Of a stretch of 64,000 nt of DNA, positions 28,689 through 37,300 are shown one piece after another; position 1 is the stretch's first letter, and the number at the start of each line of letters is the position of its first letter. The position numbers and the translations under genes are program-made. The notes beneath the pieces were generated by a model. It ran no database searches, was not told the origin of the DNA, and saw only the letters and a program-made list of their open reading frames with translations. The DNA is from Idiomarina seosinensis_A (GTDB lineage Bacteria; Pseudomonadota; Gammaproteobacteria; Enterobacterales; Alteromonadaceae). The stretch lies in the NCBI RefSeq assembly GCF_044797955.1, contig NZ_CP085211.1, positions 248,001 through 312,000 on the forward strand, given 5' to 3'.

Positions 28689-28717
28689 TTGCACTATTAA
28701 ATTTAGTGCCATAGAAT
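28689..28717 (+). promoter_or_regulatory. Promoter of the tRNA-tuf transcript
   Basis: TTGCAC (28689-28694), a 17-base spacer and TAGAAT (28712-28717), followed by GCGCTCC, a GC-rich discriminator typical of stable-RNA promoters under stringent control. It lies about 20 bases before the first mature tRNA. Confidence 0.75.
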
Positions 28718-28737
28718 GCGCTCCACCTAACCGGGGT

Positions 28738-28813
<76 letters not shown>

Positions 28814-28829
28814 ATTCAAATTGCATTTG

Positions 28830-28914
28830 GGAGGGGTTCCCGAGTGGCCAAAGGGATCAGACTGTAAATCTGACGGCTCCGCCTTCGCAGGTTCGAATCC
28901 TGCCCCCTCCACCA
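28830..28914 (+). tRNA. tRNA-Tyr (GTA)
   Basis: 85 bases, class II tRNA with a long variable arm. Acceptor GGAGGGG pairs with CCCCTCC, the anticodon loop is CTGTAAA (GTA), and CCA is encoded. Second in the cluster, as tyrU in E. coli. Confidence 0.97.
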
Positions 28915-28952
28915 CGCAATTTCCTTGGTTTTGAGGTGGCCCATAATTGTTA

Positions 28953-29027
<75 letters not shown>

Positions 29028-29040
29028 ATTTACAATCCGT

Positions 29041-29116
29041 GCTGATATAGCTCAGTTGGTAGAGCGCACCCTTGGTAAGGGTGAGGTCGGCGGTTCAAAT
29101 CCGCCTATCAGCACCA
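29041..29116 (+). tRNA. tRNA-Thr (GGT)
   Basis: 76 bases. Acceptor GCTGATA pairs with TATCAGC, anticodon loop TTGGTAA (GGT), encoded CCA. Fourth in the cluster, as thrT in E. coli, 75 bases before tuf. Confidence 0.97.
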
Positions 29117-29191
29117 TTTCTTTGTAGGCCCACTAACAGAACCGCCCGGTTTTAAGGTAATCACCGCAAGAATTTTGTTAGAGAGGCTGCA

Positions 29192-30376
29192 ATGTCTAAA
29201 GAAAAATTTGAACGTTCGAAGCCGCACGTAAACGTCGGCACCATTGGTCACGTTGACCACGGTAAAACTACCCTGACCGCTGCTATTACAACTGTTTTGG
29301 CAAAAGTATACGGTGGTGCGGCGAAAGACTTCGCAGCCATCGATAACGCGCCGGAAGAGAAAGAGCGTGGTATCACGATTTCAACGTCACACGTTGAGTA
29401 TGACACGCCAAACCGTCACTACGCACACGTCGACTGCCCAGGACACGCTGACTATGTTAAAAACATGATCACCGGTGCTGCGCAGATGGACGGAGCGATT
29501 TTGGTAGTAGCGGCGACCGACGGCCCTATGCCACAAACCCGTGAGCACATCTTGTTGTCACGTCAGGTAGGCGTTCCTTACATCGTTGTATTCATGAACA
29601 AATGTGACATGGTAGACGATGAAGAGCTGTTAGAGCTGGTAGAGATGGAAGTTCGTGAACTGTTATCAGAATACGAATTCCCAGGCGACGACCTGCCGGT
29701 AATTCAGGGTTCAGCTCTGAAGGCACTGGAAGGCGACGAAGACTACAGCAAGAAGATTGTAGAGCTTGCTGACGCACTGGATTCTTACATTCCAGAGCCG
29801 GAGCGTGACATTGATAAGCCGTTCATCATGCCAATCGAAGACGTATTCTCGATTTCAGGTCGTGGTACGGTAGTAACCGGTCGTGTAGAGCGCGGTATCG
29901 TTCGCACAGGTGATGAGTGTGAGATTGTTGGTATGAAAGACACCACCAAGACCACAGTTACCGGTGTAGAGATGTTCCGTAAGCTGCTTGACGAAGGTCG
30001 TGCAGGCGAGAACATCGGTGCGTTGCTGCGTGGTACTAAGCGTGACGACGTAGAGCGTGGTCAGGTACTGGCGAAGCCGGGTACTATCACTCCGCATACT
30101 AAGTTTGAAGCAGAAGTTTACGTACTGAGCAAAGACGAAGGTGGCCGTCACACGCCATTCTTTAAAGGCTACCGTCCCCAGTTCTACTTCCGTACAACGG
30201 ACGTAACGGGTGCTGTAGAATTGCCAGAAGGCGTAGAAATGGTCATGCCTGGCGACAACCTGAAGTTTGTTGTAGAGCTGATTGCTCCAATCGCAATGGA
30301 CGAAGGACTGCGTTTCGCAATCCGTGAAGGTGGCCGTACAGTAGGCGCCGGCGTTGTGTCGAAAATCATCGACTAA
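29192..30376 (+). CDS. tuf: Elongation factor Tu, copy 1 (tufB position)
   Basis: 394 residues. G1 GHVDHGKTT, G2 with RGITI, G3 DCPGHADY and G4 NKCD are all intact. It delivers aminoacyl-tRNA to the ribosome. The protein is identical to that encoded at 45984; at the DNA level I count four synonymous differences. It sits downstream of four tRNA genes, the tufB arrangement, with GAGAGG before the ATG. Confidence 0.98.
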   Translation: MSKEKFERSKPHVNVGTIGHVDHGKTTLTAAITTVLAKVYGGAAKDFAAIDNAPEEKERGITISTSHVEYDTPNRHYAHVDCPGHADYVKNMITGAAQMDGAILVVAATDGPMPQTREHILLSRQVGVPYIVVFMNKCDMVDDEELLELVEMEVRELLSEYEFPGDDLPVIQGSALKALEGDEDYSKKIVELADALDSYIPEPERDIDKPFIMPIEDVFSISGRGTVVTGRVERGIVRTGDECEIVGMKDTTKTTVTGVEMFRKLLDEGRAGENIGALLRGTKRDDVERGQVLAKPGTITPHTKFEAEVYVLSKDEGGRHTPFFKGYRPQFYFRTTDVTGAVELPEGVEMVMPGDNLKFVVELIAPIAMDEGLRFAIREGGRTVGAGVVSKIID

Positions 30377-30396
30377 GACGTGTAAACGGTTAGACA

Positions 30397-30423
30397 AAAA
30401 CCCGGCTCCGGCCGGGTTTTTTG
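30397..30423 (+). terminator. Terminator after tuf copy 1
   Basis: AAAA, then CCCGGC (30401-30406), loop TCCG, GCCGGG (30411-30416) and a T run. The same hairpin follows the second tuf copy. Confidence 0.9.
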
Positions 30424-30429
30424 TGGCTA

Positions 30430-30486
30430 TAGGCTCGCTCCGCTCGCGTAGCGCAGCAACAAACCACCGCGAACGAAGTGAGCCTA
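30430..30486. repeat. Imperfect inverted repeat between tuf and tRNA-Trp
   Basis: Arms TAGGCTCGCTCCGCTCGCG (30430-30448) and CGCGAACGAAGTGAGCCTA (30468-30486) pair at 16 of 19 positions; the three mismatches are G-T type when read as RNA on one strand. The loop is 19 bases. No T run follows. It resembles a small intergenic palindromic element; a search for other genomic copies would decide. Confidence 0.55.
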
Positions 30487-30491
30487 AAGGC

Positions 30492-30519
30492 TTGCGCCTT
30501 GCGTCTTCTTCGGTATAAT
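30492..30519 (+). promoter_or_regulatory. Promoter for tRNA-Trp / secE / nusG
   Basis: TTGCGC (30492-30497), 16-base spacer and a perfect TATAAT (30514-30519), followed by a GC-rich CCGCG stretch. The start would fall about 35 bases before tRNA-Trp. Confidence 0.75.
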
Positions 30520-30561
30520 ACCGCGTCCAATCCTGTACCAAGCAAATTGAGCAGGACTTAT

Positions 30562-30637
30562 AGGGGCGTAGTTCCAACGGCAGAACAGCGGTCTCCAAAA
30601 CCGACGGTTGGGGGTTCGAATCCCTCCGCCCCTGCCA
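30562..30637 (+). tRNA. tRNA-Trp (CCA)
   Basis: 76 bases. Acceptor AGGGGCG pairs with CGCCCCT, anticodon loop CTCCAAA (CCA), discriminator G, encoded CCA. It lies 55 bases before secE in the same direction and is probably part of the same primary transcript. Confidence 0.97.
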
Positions 30638-30692
30638 GATTTTAAGATTGAGTTCGTTGAGCAAAACGGCCAGTGGCAATTAGGATTTTAGA

Positions 30693-31073
30693 ATGAGTGC
30701 AAATAACGAAACGCAAAGTAATCCTTTAAATAGCGTTAAATGGATCATTACCTTCAGTTTGTTAGTTATTGCTATTGGTGGTAACCACTACTTTGCTGAG
30801 CAGGTTTCTGTCTTGTACCGGGCCATTGGCGTAGTGATTCTGGTCGGCTTAGCCGGTTTGATGGCGGCGACCACCATCCGTGGCCAGCAGTTTTTATCGT
30901 TCGCAAAAGAAAGCCGTACTGAAATACGTAAAGTAGTCTGGCCTTCGCGCCAGGAAGCAACGCAGACAACAGCGATTGTCGTCGTAGCAACGGTTATTGT
31001 GGCACTGGTTCTATGGGGCCTGGATGGTATTCTGGTACGCGTAGTTGGTTTCCTGACCGGTTTGGAGATATAA
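30693..31073 (+). CDS. secE: Preprotein translocase subunit SecE
   Basis: 126 residues with three hydrophobic segments (about 13-30, 40-62 and 92-118), the long gammaproteobacterial form. The conserved cytoplasmic amphipathic stretch is SRTEIRKVVWPSRQEATQTT. It stabilises SecY in the inner-membrane channel. Two bases separate it from nusG. Confidence 0.96.
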   Translation: MSANNETQSNPLNSVKWIITFSLLVIAIGGNHYFAEQVSVLYRAIGVVILVGLAGLMAATTIRGQQFLSFAKESRTEIRKVVWPSRQEATQTTAIVVVATVIVALVLWGLDGILVRVVGFLTGLEI

Positions 31074-31074
31074 A

Positions 31075-31614
31075 ATGAGCGACAATAAACGTTGGTATGT
31101 TGTACAGGCTTTTTCCGGTTTTGAAGCTCGAGTTGCCGAATCGCTAAAAGAACACATCAAAATGCACGGCCTGGAAGACAAGTTTGGTGAAGTTTTAGTA
31201 CCCAAAGAAGAAGTTGTCGAGATGAAAGCGGGCGTGCAGCGTAAAAGCGAGCGCAAGTTTTTCCCCGGTTATGTGCTGGTCGAAATGGCGATGGATGACG
31301 AAACCTGGCACTTAGTTAAGAGTGTACCGCGGGTTTTGGGCTTCATTGGCGGTAAAAGCGAGCGGCCGACGCCAATATCCAAGCGAGAAGCGGATGCGAT
31401 TTTGGATCGTCTGCAGGATTCCCAGGACAAGCCTAAACCGAAAACCTTGTTTGAACCAGGCGAAGTGGTTCGGGTTAACGACGGTCCCTTTGCCGACTTT
31501 AACGGCACTGTTGAACATGTCGACTATGAAAAAAGTCGCGTGACCGTTTCGGTTTCTATTTTTGGTCGTGCTACGCCGGTTGATCTCGAATTCAGCCAAA
31601 TCGAAAAGGCGTGA
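31075..31614 (+). CDS. nusG: Transcription termination/antitermination protein NusG
   Basis: 179 residues: NGN domain starting RWYVVQAFSGFEARVAESL, with the FFPGYVLVEM segment, and a C-terminal KOW domain (EPGEVVRVNDGPFADFNGTVE). It binds RNA polymerase and links it to Rho or the ribosome. Follows secE as in nearly all bacteria. Confidence 0.97.
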   Translation: MSDNKRWYVVQAFSGFEARVAESLKEHIKMHGLEDKFGEVLVPKEEVVEMKAGVQRKSERKFFPGYVLVEMAMDDETWHLVKSVPRVLGFIGGKSERPTPISKREADAILDRLQDSQDKPKPKTLFEPGEVVRVNDGPFADFNGTVEHVDYEKSRVTVSVSIFGRATPVDLEFSQIEKA

Positions 31615-31636
31615 TCAAAAAACAACCACTAATGCA

Positions 31637-31665
31637 TTGATCCCGGACGCTAATTAACATATAAT
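31637..31665 (+). promoter_or_regulatory. Promoter of the rplK-rplA operon
   Basis: TTGATC (31637-31642), 17-base spacer and perfect TATAAT (31660-31665), then TCGCGTCC, a GC-rich discriminator. The likely start is near 31672, leaving a leader of about 80 bases. Confidence 0.8.
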
Positions 31666-31676
31666 TCGCGTCCTTT

Positions 31677-31730
31677 TTTAACGGGAAGCCGTTGGAGTAG
31701 CTTAACTCTGACAAGCTACGAGGCGTTAAA
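31677..31730 (+). promoter_or_regulatory. Candidate L1-binding leader of rplK-rplA
   Basis: In the rplK leader TTTAACG (31677-31683) pairs with CGTTAAA (31724-31730), and GTAGCTT (31697-31703) pairs with AAGCTAC (31713-31719). This leaves an asymmetric internal loop of 13 and 4 bases. Ribosomal protein L1 is known to repress this operon by binding a stem with an asymmetric loop in this leader; the match here is structural, by eye. Confidence 0.55.
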
Positions 31731-31751
31731 CCCACAACAGAGGTAATTATC

Positions 31752-32180
31752 ATGGCGAAGAAAGTATCGGCCATTATCAAATTGCAGGTAGCTGCTGGTT
31801 CAGCTAACCCGTCACCACCGGTCGGTCCAGCATTGGGTCAGCACGGTGTAAACATCATGGAATTCTGTAAAGCGTTCAACGCGCAGACCGACAACCTGGA
31901 AAAAGGTGCGCCGGTTCCTGTAGAAATTACAGTTTTTGAAGATCGCTCATTCACGTTTATCACTAAGACACCTCCAGCAGCCTTCTTGTTGAAAAAAGCT
32001 GCCGGTATCAAAAGTGGTTCTGGCGAGCCAAACACTAAGAAAGTGGGCACTGTGACTCGCGCGCAACTCGAAGAGATTGCGAAAACCAAAGAACCCGATA
32101 TGACTGCCGCTGATCTAGACGCAGCAGTTCGTACCATCGCCGGCTCTGCGCGCGCGATGGGTCTAAACGTGGAGGGCTAA
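31752..32180 (+). CDS. rplK: 50S ribosomal protein L11
   Basis: 142 residues, standard length. Conserved segments KLQVAAGSANPSPPVGPALG, the PPA motif (TKTPPAAFLLKKAAG) and DLDAAVRTIAGSARAMGL. Part of the GTPase-associated centre of the large subunit. Three bases before rplA. Confidence 0.98.
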   Translation: MAKKVSAIIKLQVAAGSANPSPPVGPALGQHGVNIMEFCKAFNAQTDNLEKGAPVPVEITVFEDRSFTFITKTPPAAFLLKKAAGIKSGSGEPNTKKVGTVTRAQLEEIAKTKEPDMTAADLDAAVRTIAGSARAMGLNVEG

Positions 32181-32183
32181 GTA

Positions 32184-32879
32184 ATGGCTAAATTATCAAA
32201 GCGCGCTCGTATGATCCGCGAGAAAGTTGAAGCACGTGACTACGAAGTCAACGAAGCCTTAACCTTATTAAAAGAACTGGCCACTGCTAAGTTCACTGAA
32301 AGTGTTGACGTTGCTGTTAACCTAGGTATTGATGCACGTAAATCGGACCAAAACGTTCGTGGCGCAACTGTCTTACCTAACGGTACCGGTCGTGACGTTC
32401 GCGTTGCGGTATTTACCTCAGGCGACAATGTTGAAAAAGCTAAGCAGGCAGGTGCTGACATTGTTGGTATGGAAGATTTGGCTGAGCAAGTCAAAAAAGG
32501 CGAAATGAACTTTGACGTTGTTGTTGCCTCTCCTGATGCAATGCGTGTTGTCGGTCAATTAGGTCAAATCTTAGGTCCTCGCGGCCTGATGCCAAACCCG
32601 AAAACCGGCACAGTAACTCCGGACGTTGCAACTGCAGTGCAAAACGCAAAAGCGGGCCAGGTTCGCTATCGTAACGATAAAAACGGCATCATCCACGCGA
32701 CTATTGGCCGTGTAGATTTTGATGACGAAAAGCTGAAAGAAAACTTAAATTCTCTGCTTGCTGCATTGAAAAAAGCTAAGCCTTCTTCAGCAAAAGGTGT
32801 ATTCTTTAAACGCATCAGCCTGTCAACTACGATGGGTGCGGGTGTGAGTATTGACCAGGCAACCGTTGACGTTGGTTAA
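32184..32879 (+). CDS. rplA: 50S ribosomal protein L1
   Basis: 231 residues. KLSKRARMIREKVE at the start, GRDVRVAVF, the LGPRGLMPNPKTGTVT signature and KGVFFKRISLSTTMGAGV near the end are all typical. It forms the mobile L1 stalk at the E site and is the likely autogenous repressor of this operon. Confidence 0.98.
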   Translation: MAKLSKRARMIREKVEARDYEVNEALTLLKELATAKFTESVDVAVNLGIDARKSDQNVRGATVLPNGTGRDVRVAVFTSGDNVEKAKQAGADIVGMEDLAEQVKKGEMNFDVVVASPDAMRVVGQLGQILGPRGLMPNPKTGTVTPDVATAVQNAKAGQVRYRNDKNGIIHATIGRVDFDDEKLKENLNSLLAALKKAKPSSAKGVFFKRISLSTTMGAGVSIDQATVDVG

Positions 32880-32904
32880 CAGTCTGTCTGAGTAAATGTT
32901 TGTG

Positions 32905-33131
32905 GGTTGGAGCTGCCGTGTTACGGCTTGTAAAGCAATAGCACAAGGCTCCCGTCCAAGACCGTAGGTGTATCGCGAGAGTTCGGCAAAATTGAACAGC
33001 GGCACTTAATTTCCTACGCAGATGGTGATATCCGACTCAGGCTCTCTGGGTAAGAGATTCACCGTGACAACGCGGTGGGGGTAACCTCACTTAACTTGTA
33101 ACGAGGGGCTTAGGTCCCGAATTTAAACGAG
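32905..33131 (+). promoter_or_regulatory. L10 (rplJL) autoregulatory mRNA leader
   Basis: This 260-base gap holds a sequence clearly related to the E. coli L10 leader: CCCGTCCAAGACCGTAGG, then TATCGCGAGAG, then TTTCCTACGCAGATGGTG. CGTAGG (32963-32968) pairs with CCTACG (33013-33018) to form the conserved helix. The L10-(L12) complex is known to bind this leader and block translation of rplJ-rplL. Confidence 0.8.
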
Positions 33132-33140
33132 GTGATATCA

Positions 33141-33659
33141 GTGGCAATTGGTTTAGCCGGAAAGAAGGCCATCGTTAAGGAAGTTAACGACGTTGCTTCA
33201 AACGCGCTAGCTGTCACCGTTGCTGAGTATCGAGGCATCGAAGTTGCCGATATGACTGAATTGCGTAAAAAAGCGCGCGAGCAAGGAGTATTCGTAAAAG
33301 TTGTACGGAATACTCTGGCTAGACGAGCTTTTGAAGGCACTCAGTTTGACGATATGGCTGATGCACTGAAAGGACCTCTTGTTTACGGATTTTCTTTAGA
33401 CGCGCCGGGCTCTTCTGCTCGTTTGTTTAAAGACTTCAGTAAAGATAACAAGAACCTGCAAGTGACGGCTCTATCTATCGGTAATGGCATCATGGGTCCA
33501 GAAAAATTGGACGCAGTTGCTTCACTTCCGACTCGTGACGAAGCATTGGCTAAATTGCTCGCCACCTTCAAAGCACCTGTTAGCAAATTCGTTAGAACAG
33601 TTAACGAAGTACCTGCTAAGTTTGTGCGTACGTTGGCAGCAATTAAAGACGCTAAATAA
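33141..33659 (+). CDS. rplJ: 50S ribosomal protein L10
   Basis: 172 residues from the GTG at 33141. A second GTG at 33132 is possible, but it lies inside the GAGGTGAT ribosome binding site and would add a non-family N-terminus. Typical segments: GKKAIVKEVNDVASNALAVT, AEYRGIEVADMTELRKKARE and VVRNTLARRAFEG. L10 carries the L7/L12 dimers. Slightly longer than the E. coli protein. Confidence 0.96.
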   Translation: MAIGLAGKKAIVKEVNDVASNALAVTVAEYRGIEVADMTELRKKAREQGVFVKVVRNTLARRAFEGTQFDDMADALKGPLVYGFSLDAPGSSARLFKDFSKDNKNLQVTALSIGNGIMGPEKLDAVASLPTRDEALAKLLATFKAPVSKFVRTVNEVPAKFVRTLAAIKDAK

Positions 33660-33712
33660 TACGTTGGTTTTTGAACCATTTTTTGTAATTATCAACCCAG
33701 GAGTTTAGAGTA

Positions 33713-34090
33713 ATGGCTCTGACTAAAGACGATATCTTAAACGCGATCGCTGAAATGCCAGTTATGGAACTGGTTGAATTGATCGAAGCAGCTGAAGAAA
33801 AATTCGGCGTTGACGCATCTGCAGCAGTAGCAGTAGCAGCTGGCCCAGCGGCCGGTGGTGAAGCAGCAGCTGAAGAGCAAACTGAATTTGACGTAGTACT
33901 GAAAGGCGCTGGTAGCAACAAAGTTGCTTCTATCAAAGCAGTACGCGGCGCAACCGGTCTTGGCTTGAAAGAAGCTAAAGCTATGGTTGAGTCTGCTCCA
34001 GTAGCAGTCAAAGAAGGCGTAAGCAAAGAAGAAGCTGAAGAGCTGAAAAAGCAGCTTGAAGAAGCTGGTGCGGAAGTTGAAGTTAAGTAA
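33713..34090 (+). CDS. rplL: 50S ribosomal protein L7/L12
   Basis: 125 residues: N-terminal dimerisation helix pair (LTKDDILNAIAEMPVMELVE), an Ala/Gly/Pro hinge (about 38-58), and the C-terminal factor-binding domain (KVASIKAVRGATGLGLKEAK). Recruits translation GTPases. An attenuator hairpin follows before rpoB. Confidence 0.98.
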   Translation: MALTKDDILNAIAEMPVMELVELIEAAEEKFGVDASAAVAVAAGPAAGGEAAAEEQTEFDVVLKGAGSNKVASIKAVRGATGLGLKEAKAMVESAPVAVKEGVSKEEAEELKKQLEEAGAEVEVK

Positions 34091-34125
34091 ATTAACTTTA
34101 GCACGACATCTGGCCTAACGGCCTT

Positions 34126-34155
34126 AGGCTGGTGGTTAATTGACCACCAGCCTTT
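34126..34155 (+). terminator. Attenuator hairpin between rplL and rpoB
   Basis: AGGCTGGTGGT (34126-34136) pairs with ACCACCAGCCT (34142-34152), followed by TTT. It matches the position of the partial terminator known in E. coli that lowers rpoBC expression relative to rplJL. Two further small hairpins lie before rpoB (34229-34243 and 34249-34271). Confidence 0.75.
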
Positions 34156-34302
34156 TCGCGCTTTAGCGCTTGTATCATTTTTGCCCGTCGTTGGGATACA
34201 AGTCGGCGCAAAAAAACAACGGGATCAACAGATTAATTATCTGTATTTAACCAGCGAACCACTCGTTGGTTAGGGTCATCAATCAGCTAGCTGAGGAACC
34301 CC

Positions 34303-37300
34303 ATGGCGTACTCCTACTCTGAGAAAAAACGTATACGTAAGGACTTTGGTAAACGGCCACATGTGCTGGAAGTCCCTTACTTGCTGTCAATGCAGCTTGA
34401 TTCATTTAAGAAATTTATAGAAGTTGATCCAGAAGCCAATAACGGCCTGGAAGCAGCTTTTCGTTCGGTCTTTCCGATTGCTAGTTACTCCGGCACTGCG
34501 GAACTGCAGTACGTTAGTTACCACATGGGTGAACCTGCGTTTGACGTTGAAGAGTGTCAAATCCGCGGAATCACATATTCTGCGCCACTTCGTGTGAAGC
34601 TGCGTTTAGTGCTGTTTGATAAAGAAGCAGCCGCCGGCACAGTAAAAGACATTAAAGAACAAGAAGTTTACATGGGCGAAATCCCATTGATGACCGAAAA
34701 CGGTACCTTTGTAATCAATGGTACTGAGCGTGTCATCGTGTCTCAATTACACCGTTCGCCGGGTGTGTTTTTCGACCATGATAAAGGTAAGTCACATTCC
34801 TCGGGTAAGGTACTGTATAACGCGCGCGTCATTCCTTACCGTGGCTCCTGGCTAGATTTTGAATTTGACCCGAAAGATAACGTCTTTGTGCGTATTGACC
34901 GTCGCCGTAAATTACCGGCGTCAATCATATTGCGTGCTTTAGAATATACTACCGAAGAAATCCTCGATACGTTCTTCGACACCACGTATTTTGAAATCCT
35001 CAAGACCAAAGTAAAAATGCAATTGGTGCCTGAGCGTTTGCGTGGCGAAACCGCAAAATTTGATATTAAAGCGCCAGATGGCGAAATGATTGTCGAAAAA
35101 GGGCGTCGGATTACAGCACGTCACATTCGACAGTTGGAGAAACTCGAATTAAAAGAGCTGGAAGTACCGCCGGATTACATGGTCGGTAAAGTGCTCGCGA
35201 AAGATTATGCTGATAAGAGTACCGGTGAAATCGTGGCCAACGCCAACGACGAGCTAAACCTTGAACTTATCGCTAAGTTAAGTGAAGCCGGTATTAAGAA
35301 AATCGAAACGCTGTTTGTTAATGATCTCGACCACGGACCTTACATGAGTGAGACTCTGCGCGTCGACAGCACTACCAACCGTATCGAAGCTCTGGTTGAA
35401 ATCTATCGTATGATGCGCCCAGGTGAGCCGCCAACTCGCGAAGCCGCTGAGGCCTTGTTCGAGAACTTATTCTTCAGCGAGGATCGTTACGATCTGTCGA
35501 CTGTCGGGCGGATGAAGTTTAACCGCCGCCTGGGTCGCGAAGATTTAACAGGAACTAATACGCTGACCCATGATGACATCGTTCAGGTAATGAAGAAGCT
35601 GATTCAGATCCGTAATGGTCTGGATGAAGTGGATGATATCGATCACCTGGGTAACCGTCGTATCCGTTCGGTCGGCGAAATGGCGGAAAATCAATTCCGT
35701 GTCGGCTTAGTCCGGGTAGAGCGCGCAGTGAAAGAACGTTTATCGCTGGGCGATCTGGATAGCACCATGCCTCAGGATTTAATTAACGCTAAGCCGATCA
35801 GTGCTGCCGTTAAAGAATTCTTTGGTTCAAGTCAGCTGTCTCAGTTTATGGACCAAAACAACCCGTTGTCAGAAGTTACCCATAAACGTCGTATCTCGGC
35901 GCTGGGTCCGGGCGGTTTAACCCGTGAACGGGCTGGCTTTGAAGTCCGTGACGTACATCCGACCCACTATGGTCGTTTGTGTCCGATCGAGACGCCGGAA
36001 GGTCCAAACATCGGTCTGATTAACTCGTTGTCGACCTTTGCCCGTACCAATGAATACGGCTTCTTAGAAACACCGTACCGGCGTATCGAAAATAGCCAGG
36101 TAACTGACGACGTTGTCTACCTGTCAGCTATCGAAGAAGGCAACTATGTTATTGCGCAGGCAAACGTCGCGTTAAACGACGCTGGCGAATTGGTCGAAGA
36201 CCTGGTCCCTTGCCGTCACAAAAACGAATTTACGTTGGTGAGCAAAGAACAAGTTCAGTTTATGGACGTTGCGCCGCAACAGATTGTTTCGATAGCAGCC
36301 AGCATGATCCCGTTCCTGGAACACGATGATGCTAACCGGGCCTTGATGGGTTCAAACATGCAACGCCAGGCCGTGCCGACCCTGCGTGCTGACAAGCCGC
36401 TGGTAGGAACCGGTATTGAGCGGACCATAGCTGTCGATTCAGGCGTTACCGTGGTCGCCAAGCGTGGTGGTGTGGTCGACTATGTTGATGCCGCTCGTAT
36501 CGTTGTTAAGGTTAACGAAGAAGAAATGGTGCCGGGCGAAGCAGGTATCGATATTTATAACCTGACTAAATATACGCGCTCGAACCAGAACACGTGTATT
36601 AACCAGAAGCCGACCGTTAATCCGGGCGAGCCGGTCACTCGCGGCGATGTGCTTGCCGATGGGCCGTCAACCGACCTGGGTGAGCTGGCTTTAGGCCAGA
36701 ACATGCGCGTCGCCTTCATGCCGTGGAACGGTTATAACTTTGAGGATTCGATTCTGATTTCAGAGCGGGTTGCTCAGGAAGACCGGATGACCACGATTCA
36801 CATTCAGGAACTGAACTGTGTGGCACGGGACACTAAGTTGGGTTCAGAAGAGATCACCTCTGATATTCCTAACGTTGGCGAATCTGCCTTAGGAAAACTG
36901 GACGAAGCCGGCGTAGTTTATGTCGGAGCTGAAGTTAAAGGCGGCGACATTCTGGTCGGTAAAGTGACACCAAAAGGTGAAACTCAGCTAACTCCGGAAG
37001 AGAAGCTGTTGCGAGCGATATTTGGTGAGAAAGCATCGGACGTCAAAGACAGTTCGTTGCGTGTACCGAATGGCGTAAACGGCACCGTTATCGACGTTCA
37101 GGTATTTACCCGCGATGGGGTAGAGAAAGACAAACGGGCAGTTGCCATCGAAGAAATGCAGCTGGCCAAAGTTAAAAAAGATTTAACCGAAGAGTTTAAG
37201 ATTCTCGAAGAGGGTATCTTTAACCGGGCGCGTAACCTGTTGTTAGCTAATGGCTTTGATGAAGCCAAACTGGCAAGCATGGATCGCAGCAATTGGTTAA

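Larger units (their letters stand above)
29192..30423 (+). repeat. tuf repeat, copy 1
   Basis: This segment and 45984-47215 are direct repeats 16,792 bases apart. Identity starts abruptly at the start codon and continues about 47 bases past the stop codon, through the terminator. The flanks on either side are unrelated. Confidence 0.9.

Noticed and set aside
29855..30679. A 274-codon open frame on the minus strand across tuf copy 1 and tRNA-Trp.
   Set aside because: It is antisense to a highly conserved gene and a tRNA; the same frame appears opposite the second tuf copy, so it reflects codon bias, not a gene.
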